A DNA stretch of 64,000 nt from Streptomyces caelestis (GTDB taxonomy: Bacteria; Actinomycetota; Actinomycetes; Streptomycetales; Streptomycetaceae): assembly GCF_001279005.1 (NCBI RefSeq), contig NZ_LGCN01000212.1, forward strand, positions 62,001 to 126,000. The letters are read 5' to 3'. The notes under the pieces were generated by a model. That model saw only the letters and a program-made list of their open reading frames with translations. It ran no database searches and was not told where the DNA came from. This document shows, piece after piece, positions 7,818 to 19,154 of this stretch. The position numbers and the translations under genes were made by a program. The first letter of the stretch is position 1; every line of letters begins with the position of its first letter.

Positions 7818-10800
7818 GTGGCGGCCGAAGGGGGGTCGGCGAGGTTCGTCCTCGCCCGCGCACGGGCCCATCGGCCGCTCCTCGCGGCCGCCCTGCTCAC
7901 GGTCCTGCTGACCACGGCGGTCCTGGCCGCCCTCACGGCCTACTCCGCGTCGATCGGCGACGCCGCCCTGCGCCGGGCCCTGACGGACCCGCGCGACGCC
8001 GCCGACACCGCGCTCGTCGTCGAGGCCGACGTCCCCGCGGACCGTCGCGCCGCGGCCGACGCCGCCGTGCGCGAGGGCGCCGGGAACGCCTTCGACGGGC
8101 TCCCCGTGACCCTGCGCACCCTGACCCGCTCCGGCCCGTACGCCCTGCCCCGCTCCCTGCGCCCGCCGGACGGGCGCGCCGGTGCGGACGACCCCGGCCT
8201 GACGCACTTCGCGGCGCTGGACCGCACCCAGGTGCGGATCACCGAGGGGCGGATGCCCCGGGCGGCCGACGGCACGACGGTCGAGGCCGCCCTGCCGGAG
8301 ACCGCCGCCCGCGCCCTCGGCCTGGAACCGGGCACCCGCTTCACCCTGACCGACCGGCTGGACGGGCGGGCGGCGAAGGTGCGGATCACCGGTCTGTACC
8401 GGCCGGTGGACCCCCTCGCGCCCTACTGGCGGCTGGACGATCTGAAGGGCCGCGGCGTCGTCGAGGTCGACTTCACCACGTACGGCCCCCTGCTCGCCCA
8501 CCCCTCGGCGCTCGCCGACGGCCGGGTCGGCGCCGGTACGACGGGCTGGCTGGCCTCGGCCGACTTCTCGACGGTGGGCACGGACCGGATCGACGCGCTG
8601 CGCGAGGCGGTGCGGCGCGGCGCCTCCGCCCTGTCCGGGGACGGGGTGCCGGGCGGCACGGCGACGGCGACGAGCGCGCTGCCCACCGTGCTGGACGGGG
8701 TCGAGCGCTCCCTGCTCGTCTCCCGCTCGACCCTGCTGGTCGTCGCCCTGCAACTGGTCCTCCTGGCCGGCTGCACCCTGCTGCTGACGGCCCGGCTGCT
8801 GAGCGCCGAACGCGCGGCCGAGACCCGGCTGCTGCGGGCGCGCGGCGGTTCCCGGGCCCAGGCGGCCCGGCTCGCCGCGCTGGAGGCGCTGCTGCTGGCC
8901 GTGCCCGCGGCGGCCTGCGCCCCGCTGCTGGCGGGCCCGCTCGCCGGACTGCTCACCGGACGGGGCCCCCTGGACCGGATCGGGCTGGACCTGGACACCT
9001 CCGTCGGTACGGTCGCCGGACGCGGCACGGTGTGGCTGGTGGCCGCGGGGGTGGCCCTGGGCTGCGCGTCGGCCGTCACGGTTCCCGCGCTCACCTCCTC
9101 CTTCGCGGCCGGCCGCGCCAGGCACCTGCCCGGTGCGGTGCGCGCGGGCGCGGACCTGGGACTGCTGGTGGTGGCCGCCGTCGCGTACTGGCAGCTCAGC
9201 CGCCGGCCCTCCGGTGTCGTCGGCCGCGACCTCGACGTCGATCCGCTGCTCGTCACGGCCCCGGCGCTGGCGCTGCTGGCCGGCACGGTGCTGACGCTGC
9301 GTCTGCTGCCACCGGTGGCGCGGCTGGCCGAGCGCCGGGCGGTCCGCGGCCGCGGACTGCCGGGGGCGTTGGCGGGCTGGCAGCTCGGCCGCCGCCCGGC
9401 GCGCGGCGCGGGCCCGGTGCTGCTGCTGGTGCTCGCCGTGGCGCTGGGCGCGCTGGCGATCGGCCAGGGTTCCTCCTGGGAACGCTCGCAGGACGACCAG
9501 GCGGACTTCCGGGCCGGCGCCCCGGTACGGGTGCTGGCCGCCGGGGAGGCCGGGCTGGGCCGCACCCAGGCCTACGCGGCCGTCCCCGGCGTGAGCGCGG
9601 CCGCTCCGGCGTACCGCGCGCCGGTCACGCTGTCCGGCAACCGGACGGCGACCGTGCTGGCGCTGGACACCGCGCACGCGGCCGGGTCCGTCCTGATCCG
9701 CCCCGACCTGGCCTCCTCACCGGTGGACGCGCTCCTGGACGGCCTGGCGCCGAAGGGCGGGGCGGTGGGCGTGCGGGTCCCGGCGGACACCGCGCGCCTG
9801 GCGCTGGCGGCCCGGGTCCGGGGTGCGGGGGCACACACGGCGATCGAGGTCAGGGCCGTCCTGGAGGACCGCCACGGAACGCCGTACAAGCTCACCTTCG
9901 GCCGGCTCCCCGCCGACGGCCGGATCCACACGCTCGTCCTCGACCTGTCCGCCGTCGCCGAGACGCCCCCGGGCGCGCTGACGCTGACCGGACTGCGGCT
10001 CGACCTGCCCCAGCCGGTCGGGCGGGCCGAGGAGCACCGCTTCACCGTGGCCTCGCTGACCGCCGCGGACACCGGCGGCCGGACCCGGCCGCTGACTCTG
10101 CCCGACGGCTCCGCCGGCTGGGCCCCGTCCTCGCGGATCGGCGGCACGGCGTCGTCCTCCGGCGCCGGGTCCGGCCCGACCCGGCCGCGGCCGGCCGCCG
10201 GCTCCCCGCCGACCTTCGTCTACGGCACCGGCCACGTGCCGCGAGGCGGCGCCTGGGCGATCCCGCCGCTCACCGTCCGGCTGCAGCTGTCGCAGCCGAG
10301 GACGTCCGAGGTCGCCGGTGTGGCCACCGACCGTTACCTGGCCTCGACCGGCGCCCGCACGGGGCAGCGCGTGGACGTGACGGTCGGCGGTTCCACCGTG
10401 CCGGTGCGGATCGTCCGGTCGGTGCGGGAGCTGCCGTCCGCGTCGGCCGGGGGGACGGGTGACGGCGGGGCCCTGCTGCTCGATCTGCGGTCGGTCAACC
10501 GGGTACTCCAGGCCCGCCACGGTGAGAGCGTCCTCCCCACCGAGTGGTGGCTGCGGACCGCTCCGGGCGCCTCGGCCCGGGTGGCCGCGGCGCTGCGCGA
10601 CCGGCCCGACGTCGAGCCGTCCCAGGTGGTGGTGCGGGACGAGATCGCCGCACGGCTGCGCGACGACCCGTTCGGCGCGGGCCCCGAGGCGGCGTTCACG
10701 GCGGCGGCCTTCGCCGCGGCGGCGCTGGCGGCGGTCGGGTTCGCGGTGAGCGCGGCCGGGGCGCTGCGGGAACGGTCCGCCGAGTTCGCGGTGCTGCGCG

Positions 10801-11102
10801 CCCTGGGCGCGTCACGCCGGCGGCTGGCCCGCGTGGTGGTCGTCGAGCACGGGGTGCTGGTCGGTCTGGCGCTGTCGGTGGGGGCGCTGCTCGGCACGGT
10901 GCTGGCGCGGGCCGTGATCCCGCTGATCACGCTGACCCCGGAGGCCTCCCGGCCGGTGCCCCAGGTGCTGGTGGAGCTGCCGGCCGGGCGGGTGGCCGTC
11001 CTGCTGGCCGCCGTGGCCGCGGCGCCGCTGCTGGTCACGGTCGTGCTGGCGGCGCGCCGCGCGGACCCGGTGACGTCGCTGCGGGAACGGGGAGGTGAGT
11101 GA
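7818..11102 (+). CDS. FtsX-like ABC transporter permease, large subunit 1
   Basis: 1094 residues from a GTG start. An N-terminal membrane segment (about 22-42) is followed by a large extracytoplasmic domain (about 45-290), then a cluster of membrane helices (about 300-520). A second extracytoplasmic domain covers about 540-960, and the C-terminal FtsX-type helix bundle about 965-1085. SARLLRARGG-like and LRALGASRRRLARVV loops (about 330 and 995) are the usual FtsX cytoplasmic coupling loops. It overlaps the next permease by 8 bp and belongs with the ATPase at 13955. The architecture matches MacB/LolCDE-like mechanotransmission exporters rather than classic importers. The substrate is unknown. 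The start context is a run of G bases, so the exact start is uncertain. Confidence 0.85.
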   Translation: MAAEGGSARFVLARARAHRPLLAAALLTVLLTTAVLAALTAYSASIGDAALRRALTDPRDAADTALVVEADVPADRRAAADAAVREGAGNAFDGLPVTLRTLTRSGPYALPRSLRPPDGRAGADDPGLTHFAALDRTQVRITEGRMPRAADGTTVEAALPETAARALGLEPGTRFTLTDRLDGRAAKVRITGLYRPVDPLAPYWRLDDLKGRGVVEVDFTTYGPLLAHPSALADGRVGAGTTGWLASADFSTVGTDRIDALREAVRRGASALSGDGVPGGTATATSALPTVLDGVERSLLVSRSTLLVVALQLVLLAGCTLLLTARLLSAERAAETRLLRARGGSRAQAARLAALEALLLAVPAAACAPLLAGPLAGLLTGRGPLDRIGLDLDTSVGTVAGRGTVWLVAAGVALGCASAVTVPALTSSFAAGRARHLPGAVRAGADLGLLVVAAVAYWQLSRRPSGVVGRDLDVDPLLVTAPALALLAGTVLTLRLLPPVARLAERRAVRGRGLPGALAGWQLGRRPARGAGPVLLLVLAVALGALAIGQGSSWERSQDDQADFRAGAPVRVLAAGEAGLGRTQAYAAVPGVSAAAPAYRAPVTLSGNRTATVLALDTAHAAGSVLIRPDLASSPVDALLDGLAPKGGAVGVRVPADTARLALAARVRGAGAHTAIEVRAVLEDRHGTPYKLTFGRLPADGRIHTLVLDLSAVAETPPGALTLTGLRLDLPQPVGRAEEHRFTVASLTAADTGGRTRPLTLPDGSAGWAPSSRIGGTASSSGAGSGPTRPRPAAGSPPTFVYGTGHVPRGGAWAIPPLTVRLQLSQPRTSEVAGVATDRYLASTGARTGQRVDVTVGGSTVPVRIVRSVRELPSASAGGTGDGGALLLDLRSVNRVLQARHGESVLPTEWWLRTAPGASARVAAALRDRPDVEPSQVVVRDEIAARLRDDPFGAGPEAAFTAAAFAAAALAAVGFAVSAAGALRERSAEFAVLRALGASRRRLARVVVVEHGVLVGLALSVGALLGTVLARAVIPLITLTPEASRPVPQVLVELPAGRVAVLLAAVAAAPLLVTVVLAARRADPVTSLRERGGE

Positions 11103-13863
11103 GGTGAGCGTGCGGTCCCCGAGGCCGCGGGCGGTCGCCCCCTGGGTGCGCACCCGCATACGGACCGCCCCCGGCGCCGCGCTGGCCCTGGCGCTGCTGG
11201 TGGCGGTGACCGCGTTCCTGGCCGCCGCGCTGCCGCGCGCCGTCGACCGGTACGGCGACGCGGGCCTGCACCGGGCCCTGCGGTCGGCCGAACCCGGCCG
11301 CACCACGGTGCTGCTGGTCGCCCCGCGGCCCGGCTCCGACCTGTCCCCGCGGGAACGCGAGGCGGCCGTCCGCGCGGACGCGATGCGCGCGGACCACTCC
11401 GAGATCCTCCGTCTGGCCCCGCGTTCCCTCTCCGTCGACCCGGACCAGTCCTCCTACGGGGTGCGCACCGCCCAGGAGCAGGTGATGGACGAGCCGTGGC
11501 TGCCCCGGCCGGACGGCCTGCCCCCGCGGCTCACGTTCGTCGCGCAGAGCGGGCTCGGCGACCACTCCCGCCCGCTCGAGGGCCGGCTGCCCGAGGCCCC
11601 GGGCGCCGTCACCGCGGCGACGGAGAGCGTCGAGGGGGCCGTCACCGCCGACACGGCCAGGGACCTGGACATCGAGGTGGGGTCCGTCCTGGACGTCCCC
11701 GGCGTGGAGCGTCCGCCGCTCAGGATCCGGATCACCGGCATCGTCGAGCCGCGCGAGCCCCGCGGCGCGTACTGGTCCACCGACCCCCTGCTGCGCACCC
11801 CGGGCCTGACCGTCCTGCCCGGCGACCCGGATCTCCGGCAGTACTGGCTGGGGTCGGTGCTGCTCCCGCCGGACGCCGCCCCGGCGCTGCTCGGCACCGC
11901 CGCGGAGCCCTGGCGCTACTGGCAGCTGGCCCCGGCCGTCACCGCCCTGCACGGCTACGACGCGCCCCGCCTGCGGTCCGCCGTCGCGACCCTGGAGTCC
12001 GGTCCGGCCCTCCAGCGGGTGCGCGCGGCCACCTCGTCCGACGTCGTCGCGCGCACCGAGCTGGACGACGTGCTCGCCGAGTACACCACGCTGCGTTCCG
12101 CCATCGGCCCGGTGGTCTCCGTCGCCGCCCTCGGCACCGGCACGGTCGCCGCCGTGGTCCTGCTGATGGCGGGCGGACTGGCCGCGGACCGGCGCCGCGG
12201 CGAGCTCACGCTGCTGCGCGCCCGCGGCGGGTCCCTGCGCGGCGTCGCCGGCCGGCTGCTCGCCGAGACGGCGGTGGTCGCCGTGCCCGCGGCCGCCCTC
12301 GGCCTGGCGGCCGCCCACCTCGCGGTCCGCGACGCCCGGCCGGGGTACGCCGTGGCCGCCGCGGGCGCCGTCGCCCTCCTCGGCTGCCTGGCCCTGCCCC
12401 TGCGGGCCCTCGCCGCACACCGGTCCGTACGCGTGCACGGCGCCCGCGAGGACGTCGCCTCGGCACGCACGTCCCGGCGCCGCACGGTCGTCGAGGTCAC
12501 CCTGCTCGTGCTGGCGGTGGGCGCCGTGGTGGCGCTGCGCACGCGCGGCACGTCGGACGGGACGGCGGACGGGACGACGGACTCCGGCGACCACCTGGTC
12601 TCCCTGGCGCCGGTGCTGGTGGGGACGATCGCCGCCTTCGTGCTGGTACGGCTGTACCCGCTGCCGTTGCGCGGGCTGGCCCGCCCGGCGAGGCGGCTGC
12701 GGGGCGCGGTCGGCCATCTGTCCCTGGCCCGCGCGGGCCGCGCCTCCGGCTCCCCGGTACTGCCCCTGCTGGGGCTGCTGACCGCGCTGACCACCGCCGC
12801 CTTCGGCGGGTCCGTGCTCACCGGGGTGGCCGACGCCCGGGAGCGCGCGGCCGTGCTCACCGTCGGCGCCGACGCCCGGATCGAGTCGTCCACCCCCCTG
12901 CCGTCCGACCTGCCCGACCAAGTCCGCCGCGCACCCGGCGTACGGGAGGTCACCGCCCTGGGCGTCGTCAGGTTCGCCCGGCCCGGGAGCGACGAGCGGA
13001 CGGTGCCGGTGGCCGGCGTCGACCCGGCCGGGTACGCCGCCCTCACCCGGCACACCGGGATCGGCGCCTTCGACCGGAAGGCGCTCGAGGCGTCCGGGAC
13101 GTCGAAGGCGCTGCCCGCCCTGGCCTCGCCCGGGGTCGCCGAGCGCCACGGCGCCCGGCCCTTCCCCGTCCGCATGGAGGACGGCAGTTCCGTCACCGTG
13201 CGGATCGCGCTGGTGCGCGAGCGGACCCCCGCGGTCGTCGGCAGGGAGTTCCTGGTCGTGGACCGGTCGGGGCTCTCCGCCCGGTCCGCGCGGACGACCC
13301 TGCTGCTGGTGACCGGCGACCGCCCGGACGGGGCCGCGCTGCGCGCGGCGGCGGGCGGCGCGGCCCCGGTCCAGCTCCGCGCCGAGGAACGCGCCGGCTA
13401 CGTCGACTCGCCCCTCCAGTCCGGCGCCGAGCGCGTGTACGCGGCGGCGGTGGCGGCGGGCGCCGGCTACGCCGTCCTCGCGCTGCTGCTGACGCTGGTG
13501 CGCGCGGCCCCCGAACGGGCGGCGCTGCTCGCCCGGCTGCGCACGATGGGCCTCACCCGCGCCCAGGGACGCCGTCTGCTCGTCCTCGAGTCCCTGCCGC
13601 AGGCGCTGCTCGCCGCGCTGGGCGGGGTCCTCACCGCATGGGCCACCGTCCGGCTGCTCGCCCCCGGCATCGACCTGACCGCCGTCGCCCTGCCCGCCAC
13701 CGCGTCGCCGGCGGGGCGGGCGGTGCTGCGCACCGATCCGGTGTCGCTGCTGGTACCGGCTCTGGCGGTCGTGGTGCTGACCGTCGGGGTCGCGGTGACA
13801 CAGGCCTGGTGGACGGGGCGCGCGGGGGCGGTGCGGGAGCTGAGAGCGGGGGACGCCCGGTGA
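11095..13863 (+). CDS. FtsX-like ABC transporter permease, large subunit 2
   Basis: 922 residues, starting with a GTG at 11095 inside the end of the previous gene (8-bp overlap, implying coupling); GTG at 11104 is an alternative start. An N-terminal helix (about 20-45) leads to an extracytoplasmic domain (about 48-330). Membrane helices follow at about 335-450 and 480-560, then a second outer domain (about 565-770) and C-terminal helices with ARLRTMGLTRAQGRRLLVLE (about 805-825), the FtsX coupling loop. It is similar in layout to subunit 1, so the two probably form a heterodimer with the ATPase 91 bp downstream. The substrate cannot be read from the sequence. Confidence 0.85.
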   Translation: MSEVSVRSPRPRAVAPWVRTRIRTAPGAALALALLVAVTAFLAAALPRAVDRYGDAGLHRALRSAEPGRTTVLLVAPRPGSDLSPREREAAVRADAMRADHSEILRLAPRSLSVDPDQSSYGVRTAQEQVMDEPWLPRPDGLPPRLTFVAQSGLGDHSRPLEGRLPEAPGAVTAATESVEGAVTADTARDLDIEVGSVLDVPGVERPPLRIRITGIVEPREPRGAYWSTDPLLRTPGLTVLPGDPDLRQYWLGSVLLPPDAAPALLGTAAEPWRYWQLAPAVTALHGYDAPRLRSAVATLESGPALQRVRAATSSDVVARTELDDVLAEYTTLRSAIGPVVSVAALGTGTVAAVVLLMAGGLAADRRRGELTLLRARGGSLRGVAGRLLAETAVVAVPAAALGLAAAHLAVRDARPGYAVAAAGAVALLGCLALPLRALAAHRSVRVHGAREDVASARTSRRRTVVEVTLLVLAVGAVVALRTRGTSDGTADGTTDSGDHLVSLAPVLVGTIAAFVLVRLYPLPLRGLARPARRLRGAVGHLSLARAGRASGSPVLPLLGLLTALTTAAFGGSVLTGVADARERAAVLTVGADARIESSTPLPSDLPDQVRRAPGVREVTALGVVRFARPGSDERTVPVAGVDPAGYAALTRHTGIGAFDRKALEASGTSKALPALASPGVAERHGARPFPVRMEDGSSVTVRIALVRERTPAVVGREFLVVDRSGLSARSARTTLLLVTGDRPDGAALRAAAGGAAPVQLRAEERAGYVDSPLQSGAERVYAAAVAAGAGYAVLALLLTLVRAAPERAALLARLRTMGLTRAQGRRLLVLESLPQALLAALGGVLTAWATVRLLAPGIDLTAVALPATASPAGRAVLRTDPVSLLVPALAVVVLTVGVAVTQAWWTGRAGAVRELRAGDAR

Positions 13864-13954
13864 GACCGGACGGCGCAGGACGAGCACCCGAAGGCCCCGC
13901 CGCGTACCGGACGCCCGCGGCCGCGACCGATCGACTCCCTTCCAGGAGGCCCCG

Positions 13955-14923
13955 ATGACCTCGAACCCCACGCTCGCCGAGCTGGCCGACCGCGTCACCG
14001 CCGACCGCGACCGCCCGGCCTACGGCCATGACGCGCTCATCACCTGCGACCGGCTGGTCCGCGTCTTCACCGCGGACGGGGTGGAGGTGCAGGCGCTCCA
14101 GGGGCTCGACCTCCTGGTGCGCGAGGGCGAGTTGATGGCGCTCGTGGGCGCGTCCGGCAGCGGCAAGTCGACCCTGATGAACATCCTGGCCGGCCTGGAC
14201 GCCCCCACGGCCGGCGCGGCCCGCGTGGCCGGCCGCGACCTGCTCACGATGACCGCCGGGGACCGCCTCGCCTACCGCCGTGAGGTCGTCGGCTTCGTCT
14301 GGCAGCAGACCTCCCGCAACCTGCTGCCCTATCTGACCGCGGCGCAGAACGTCACCCTGCCGATGCGGCTCGCCGGCCGCCGCGGCCGGTCCCGGTCCGC
14401 ACGCCGGGCCGACGCCGCACGCGCGCTGGAACTGCTGGAGCTGCTGGAGGTCGCCGACTGCCGGGGCCGCCGCCCGCACGAGATGTCCGGCGGCCAGCAG
14501 CAGCGCGTCGCCATCGCCGTGGCCCTCTCGAACGATCCGTCGGTGCTGCTCGCCGACGAGCCCACCGGCGAACTCGACTCGCACACCGCGGAGCAGATCT
14601 TCACCGCGTTCCGCACCGCGAACGAACGGCTCGGCACGACCGTCGTGATCGTCACCCACGACCAGGCGGTGGCGGGCGAGGTCCGCCGCACGGTCGCCAT
14701 CCGCGACGGCCGCACCTCCACCGAGGTGCTGCGCCGCAGCGAGGTCGACGCGGCCACCGGTCACGAGACCGTCGTCGCCCGCGAGTACGCCATGCTCGAC
14801 CGCGCCGGACGCCTCCAGCTGCCGGCCGAGTACACGAAGGCGCTGCGCATGCGTGACCGCGTCGCGCTGGAACTGGAACCCGACCACATCGCCGTCCGCC
14901 CGGACGACAGCGAAGGGCGGTGA
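13955..14923 (+). CDS. ABC transporter ATP-binding protein with AbrB-like C-terminal tail
   Basis: 322 residues with a strong Shine-Dalgarno (AGGAGG, 5 nt before ATG). Walker A is GASGSGKST (about 65-73), the Q-loop region is VWQQTSRNLLP, the signature is MSGGQQQR (about 178), Walker B is LLADEPTGELD (about 200) and the switch His is in VTHDQ. The sequence is of the LolD/MacB/FtsE class that pairs with FtsX permeases, fitting the two permeases upstream. Oddly, after the ATPase core the last 50 or so residues (about 272-315) read like a SpoVT/AbrB swapped-hairpin module: LDRAGRLQLPAEYTKAL, then RDRVALELEPDHIAVRP. That tail may be a dimerisation or regulatory element; the match is by eye only. 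Confidence 0.9.
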   Translation: MTSNPTLAELADRVTADRDRPAYGHDALITCDRLVRVFTADGVEVQALQGLDLLVREGELMALVGASGSGKSTLMNILAGLDAPTAGAARVAGRDLLTMTAGDRLAYRREVVGFVWQQTSRNLLPYLTAAQNVTLPMRLAGRRGRSRSARRADAARALELLELLEVADCRGRRPHEMSGGQQQRVAIAVALSNDPSVLLADEPTGELDSHTAEQIFTAFRTANERLGTTVVIVTHDQAVAGEVRRTVAIRDGRTSTEVLRRSEVDAATGHETVVAREYAMLDRAGRLQLPAEYTKALRMRDRVALELEPDHIAVRPDDSEGR

Positions 14924-14934
14924 GCGCGGAGGTC

Positions 14935-15600
14935 TCAGCCCACGCTGAGGCCCAGTGCCCCGAGCCCCGCCCGGCGCACCGCGACCGACCCGTACGGCGT
15001 GCGCAGCCGGAGCCACGGCCCGGAGGAGAACAGTCCCTGTTCGCCGCCCCGCAGGAACCCCAGCGACTGGGCGGCGTGCACCGCCCGCACCGGAAGCCCG
15101 GTCTCCGCGACCGTGCGGGACCAGATCTCCCGCCCGATCCGGTCGAGCTCGGCCCGCGTGCGCCGCTCGGGCGCCAGTTCCTCCGTACGGGAGCGGAACT
15201 CCGCGACCGACGCGGCGACGAGCCCGCGCAGCTCCTCGGGCGCAGGCAGTCCGGGCTCGGCCCGCCAGCCGCCGCGCGGCGGCAGCACCCCGGCCCACGG
15301 CGGCCCGGTCACCGCGCCCGGCACGGCGGCCGTGGCGGCGGACTCGTCCACCGACTCCAGCAGCTCACCGGCGGACACGGTCACGTCCAGCGTGACGTCC
15401 AGCCCGTTCTCGTACGGCTTCGCCAGCCGTGCGGCGCGGACGGCGAGCACCTCGAAGGAGGGGGGCCGGCCGAAGACGGCGAGCGCCGTGCCGGCCGCCT
15501 GCAACCGCACCGCGGCGGAACGGTCGTAGCGCAGCAGCCGGGAGAGGAAGGCCGCGAGATCCGCGGCCTCCCCCTCGTCGGCGAGGTGGAGCACCGTCAT
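14935..15600 (-). CDS. Conserved protein of unknown function coupled to thioesterase
   Basis: 221 residues, starting at ATG 15600. The start overlaps the stop of the thioesterase gene in an ATGA arrangement, so translation is coupled. No signal peptide or membrane segment was seen. The sequence is Ala/Leu/Arg-rich and mostly helical, with AVFGRPPSFEVLAVRAARL near residue 45-63 and a conserved-looking C-terminus with SLGFLRGGEQGLFSSGPW. I do not recognise a catalytic family. The gene is third in a minus-strand series ettA - thioesterase - this gene and is convergent with the ABC ATPase (11 bp gap). Confidence 0.75.
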   Translation of the reverse strand: MTVLHLADEGEAADLAAFLSRLLRYDRSAAVRLQAAGTALAVFGRPPSFEVLAVRAARLAKPYENGLDVTLDVTVSAGELLESVDESAATAAVPGAVTGPPWAGVLPPRGGWRAEPGLPAPEELRGLVAASVAEFRSRTEELAPERRTRAELDRIGREIWSRTVAETGLPVRAVHAAQSLGFLRGGEQGLFSSGPWLRLRTPYGSVAVRRAGLGALGLSVG

Positions 15601-16019
15601 GCGGCGACGGCCTCCTCCTCTTCGTCGGCGGTGTCGTCCGTGTACTCCTGGAGGAACTCGCGCTCCTCCTCGGTGATGCGGCGCGGACGCTGCGCCTCGA
15701 AGTCGAACGGCACGATCACCGTCGACGCGCGGACGTAGACGAGGTCGTCGTCCTTCACCTCGTAGGCGAGGGTGAAGGAGGCGGCCCTGATCTCGGTGAC
15801 CCACAGCTCGATGTCGACCGGGTGGTGCCGGTGGACGAGCTGCCGCTTGTAGTCGATCTCGTGGCGCGCCACCACGGACCCCTGCTGGAAGTCCTTCTCC
15901 GGGCGGAACAGGAAGTCGATACGGGCTTCCTCCAGGTAGCGGAGGAAGACCACGTTGTTGACGTGGCCGTACGCGTCCATGTCCGCCCAGCGCAGCGGGC
16001 AGCGGTAGATGTGCCGCAA
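15597..16019 (-). CDS. Acyl-CoA thioesterase, 4-hydroxybenzoyl-CoA thioesterase (hot-dog) family
   Basis: 140 residues. The N-terminal motif RWADMDAYGHVNN (residues 10-22) is the 4HBT hot-dog signature, with the first Asp as the likely catalytic residue, followed by FLRYLEEARIDFLF. The C-terminus is acidic (DTADEEEEAVAA). The reaction is hydrolysis of an acyl-CoA thioester; chain length is not predictable from sequence. It starts 4 bp after ettA ends and overlaps the next gene by 4 bp, so the three genes are probably co-transcribed. Length and motif match the family well. Confidence 0.9.
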   Translation of the reverse strand: MRHIYRCPLRWADMDAYGHVNNVVFLRYLEEARIDFLFRPEKDFQQGSVVARHEIDYKRQLVHRHHPVDIELWVTEIRAASFTLAYEVKDDDLVYVRASTVIVPFDFEAQRPRRITEEEREFLQEYTDDTADEEEEAVAA

Positions 16020-16023
16020 GAGA

Positions 16024-17688
<1,665 letters not shown>

Positions 17689-18207
17689 GAGAAACCGTCC
17701 GGCAGCTTGAAATCTGGCAGTGGGCAGATACACCCCATCTTGCCGTACGGCCGCCCCTGCGCGGAAACGCGTCCGGTCCGGGGACCCCGACCCGGCCTTT
17801 CCCGGATGGCGCCTGAGCCTCGCCCGTCACTGTCGGTCACCGCCGTTCGGCCTCGGGCACCCTCGCACGACCCGGGAACGGCCCGGCCCGAGGATGCGGC
17901 TCCCCCCGCCGTACGGGGCTGCCGTGCCGTCGCGACCGGCGCAGCGCAGCGTCCTCTCCTCTTCCACGACGTCGATTTCACCGACCGCGGATGGTGCCGC
18001 CCGTGAGGGCCAGGAAAGTTTCCTGCATGGAACTTTCTTCCGCGCAAGCCCGGCGCGCGACCTGCGAGAAGCCTGGATACAACCCTTACGGTCCGTCGTG
18101 AGTCGGAGACGCTGCGGTGAGGTGAGGGCCTTCGTGCGGCCATGTCACAGGGATGGCATACGATGCGCGCGACCTTCATGAAGATCACATAAGAGGATGT
18201 ACACGTC
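17689..18207. promoter_or_regulatory. Divergent intergenic region with AGGAAAGTTTCCT palindrome
   Basis: 519 bp between ettA (minus) and the lipoprotein gene (plus). No convincing coding sequence. It contains a 13-bp interrupted palindrome, AGGAAA-G-TTTCCT (18012-18024), and a further inverted copy, gaaagtt at 18014-18020 against aactttc at 18031-18037. The lipoprotein start is preceded by AGAGG, 10 nt upstream. The palindrome looks like a repressor operator, but the regulator is unknown. Confidence 0.5.
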
Positions 18208-19095
18208 ATGGCAATCCGTGCTCCGCATCGCTCCCTTCGCGGCATATCCGCCGTTGTCGCCCTGCTCGCGATCGGCGCGGTGGGATGCTCGGACGTCTCC
18301 GAGGCCGTCGACAGCGCCAAGGACGGCGCGAAGAAGGTGGCCCGCCAGCGCTCGGTGTTCTCACTGGACGTCGGCGACTGCTACAACCCGAACGGCAAGG
18401 CCGAGGGGACGGCGTACTCCGTCGAGATCGTGCCCTGCGACGAGGCGCACGAGGGTCAGGTCGTCGGCGAGTTCGCGATCGACGAGGGCGACGAGTACCC
18501 CGGCGACGACGGGGTCTCGACGATCGCGGACAACCGCTGCCCGGTCGAGGCGCAGAAGTACTCCCCGGACACCTGGGCGCTCCCCGAGGGCGCCGCCCTC
18601 TTCTACTACACCCCGACCAAGGAGAGCTGGGCGACGGGCGACCGCGCGGTGAGCTGCACCTACACCTCGGAGAAGGGCAAGCTCAACGGCTCGCTGGCCA
18701 CCGCGAAGTCCCTCAAGCCCGAGCAGGCCACGTACCTCGAGGGCTCGAACGCGGTCTACGAGGCCCTGTGGGCGAACCAGCCCGAGAAGGACACCGTCGA
18801 GGACGACCTGGCCGGCTACAAGGCACAGGCCAAGGCCGTCGCGACCGCCCTCGACACGCACGTCAAGGGCCTGGACGGCATCGAGGGCACCGAGGTCGGC
18901 AAGCTCCGCGCGACGCTGACGAAGGCGGCCGGGAACTGGAAGAAGGCCGCGAACGCCGCCGACGCCGACACGTTCTACCTCGCCTACGACCCGGCGTTCA
19001 CCGACATCGACCCGAACAAGTCGGTCGCCGCCCGCAAGGAGCTGGGCCTGGCCACCACCGTCCCGGCCGACGAGGCCGAGGTCTGGGCGGGCTGA
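18208..19095 (+). CDS. Lipoprotein with septum-formation-type domain
   Basis: 295 residues. A basic N-terminus, a hydrophobic core (VVALLAIGAVG) and Cys at about residue 27 form a lipobox-like end, so the mature protein is probably anchored to the outer face of the membrane. The region with LDVGDCYN, VPCDEAHEGQVVGEF and NRCPVEA (about 50-150) has the paired cysteines and His typical of the actinobacterial Septum_form domain; the rest is helical (KSLKPEQATYLEG onward). Streptomyces has many such paralogues, and their molecular role is unclear. ATG 18208 follows an AGAGG Shine-Dalgarno. It is monocistronic. Confidence 0.8.
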   Translation: MAIRAPHRSLRGISAVVALLAIGAVGCSDVSEAVDSAKDGAKKVARQRSVFSLDVGDCYNPNGKAEGTAYSVEIVPCDEAHEGQVVGEFAIDEGDEYPGDDGVSTIADNRCPVEAQKYSPDTWALPEGAALFYYTPTKESWATGDRAVSCTYTSEKGKLNGSLATAKSLKPEQATYLEGSNAVYEALWANQPEKDTVEDDLAGYKAQAKAVATALDTHVKGLDGIEGTEVGKLRATLTKAAGNWKKAANAADADTFYLAYDPAFTDIDPNKSVAARKELGLATTVPADEAEVWAG

Positions 19096-19154
19096 CGTCC
19101 CGTCGGGCCGACGGGGCCGGGTCCGTCAAGGGCTCGGCCCCCTGCCCCTCGAGG

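Noticed and set aside
11035..13998. A 987-codon minus-strand frame opposite the second FtsX-like permease
   Set aside because: Composition dominated by Arg/Gly/Gln with no domain; the plus-strand frame has membrane helices and coupling loops.
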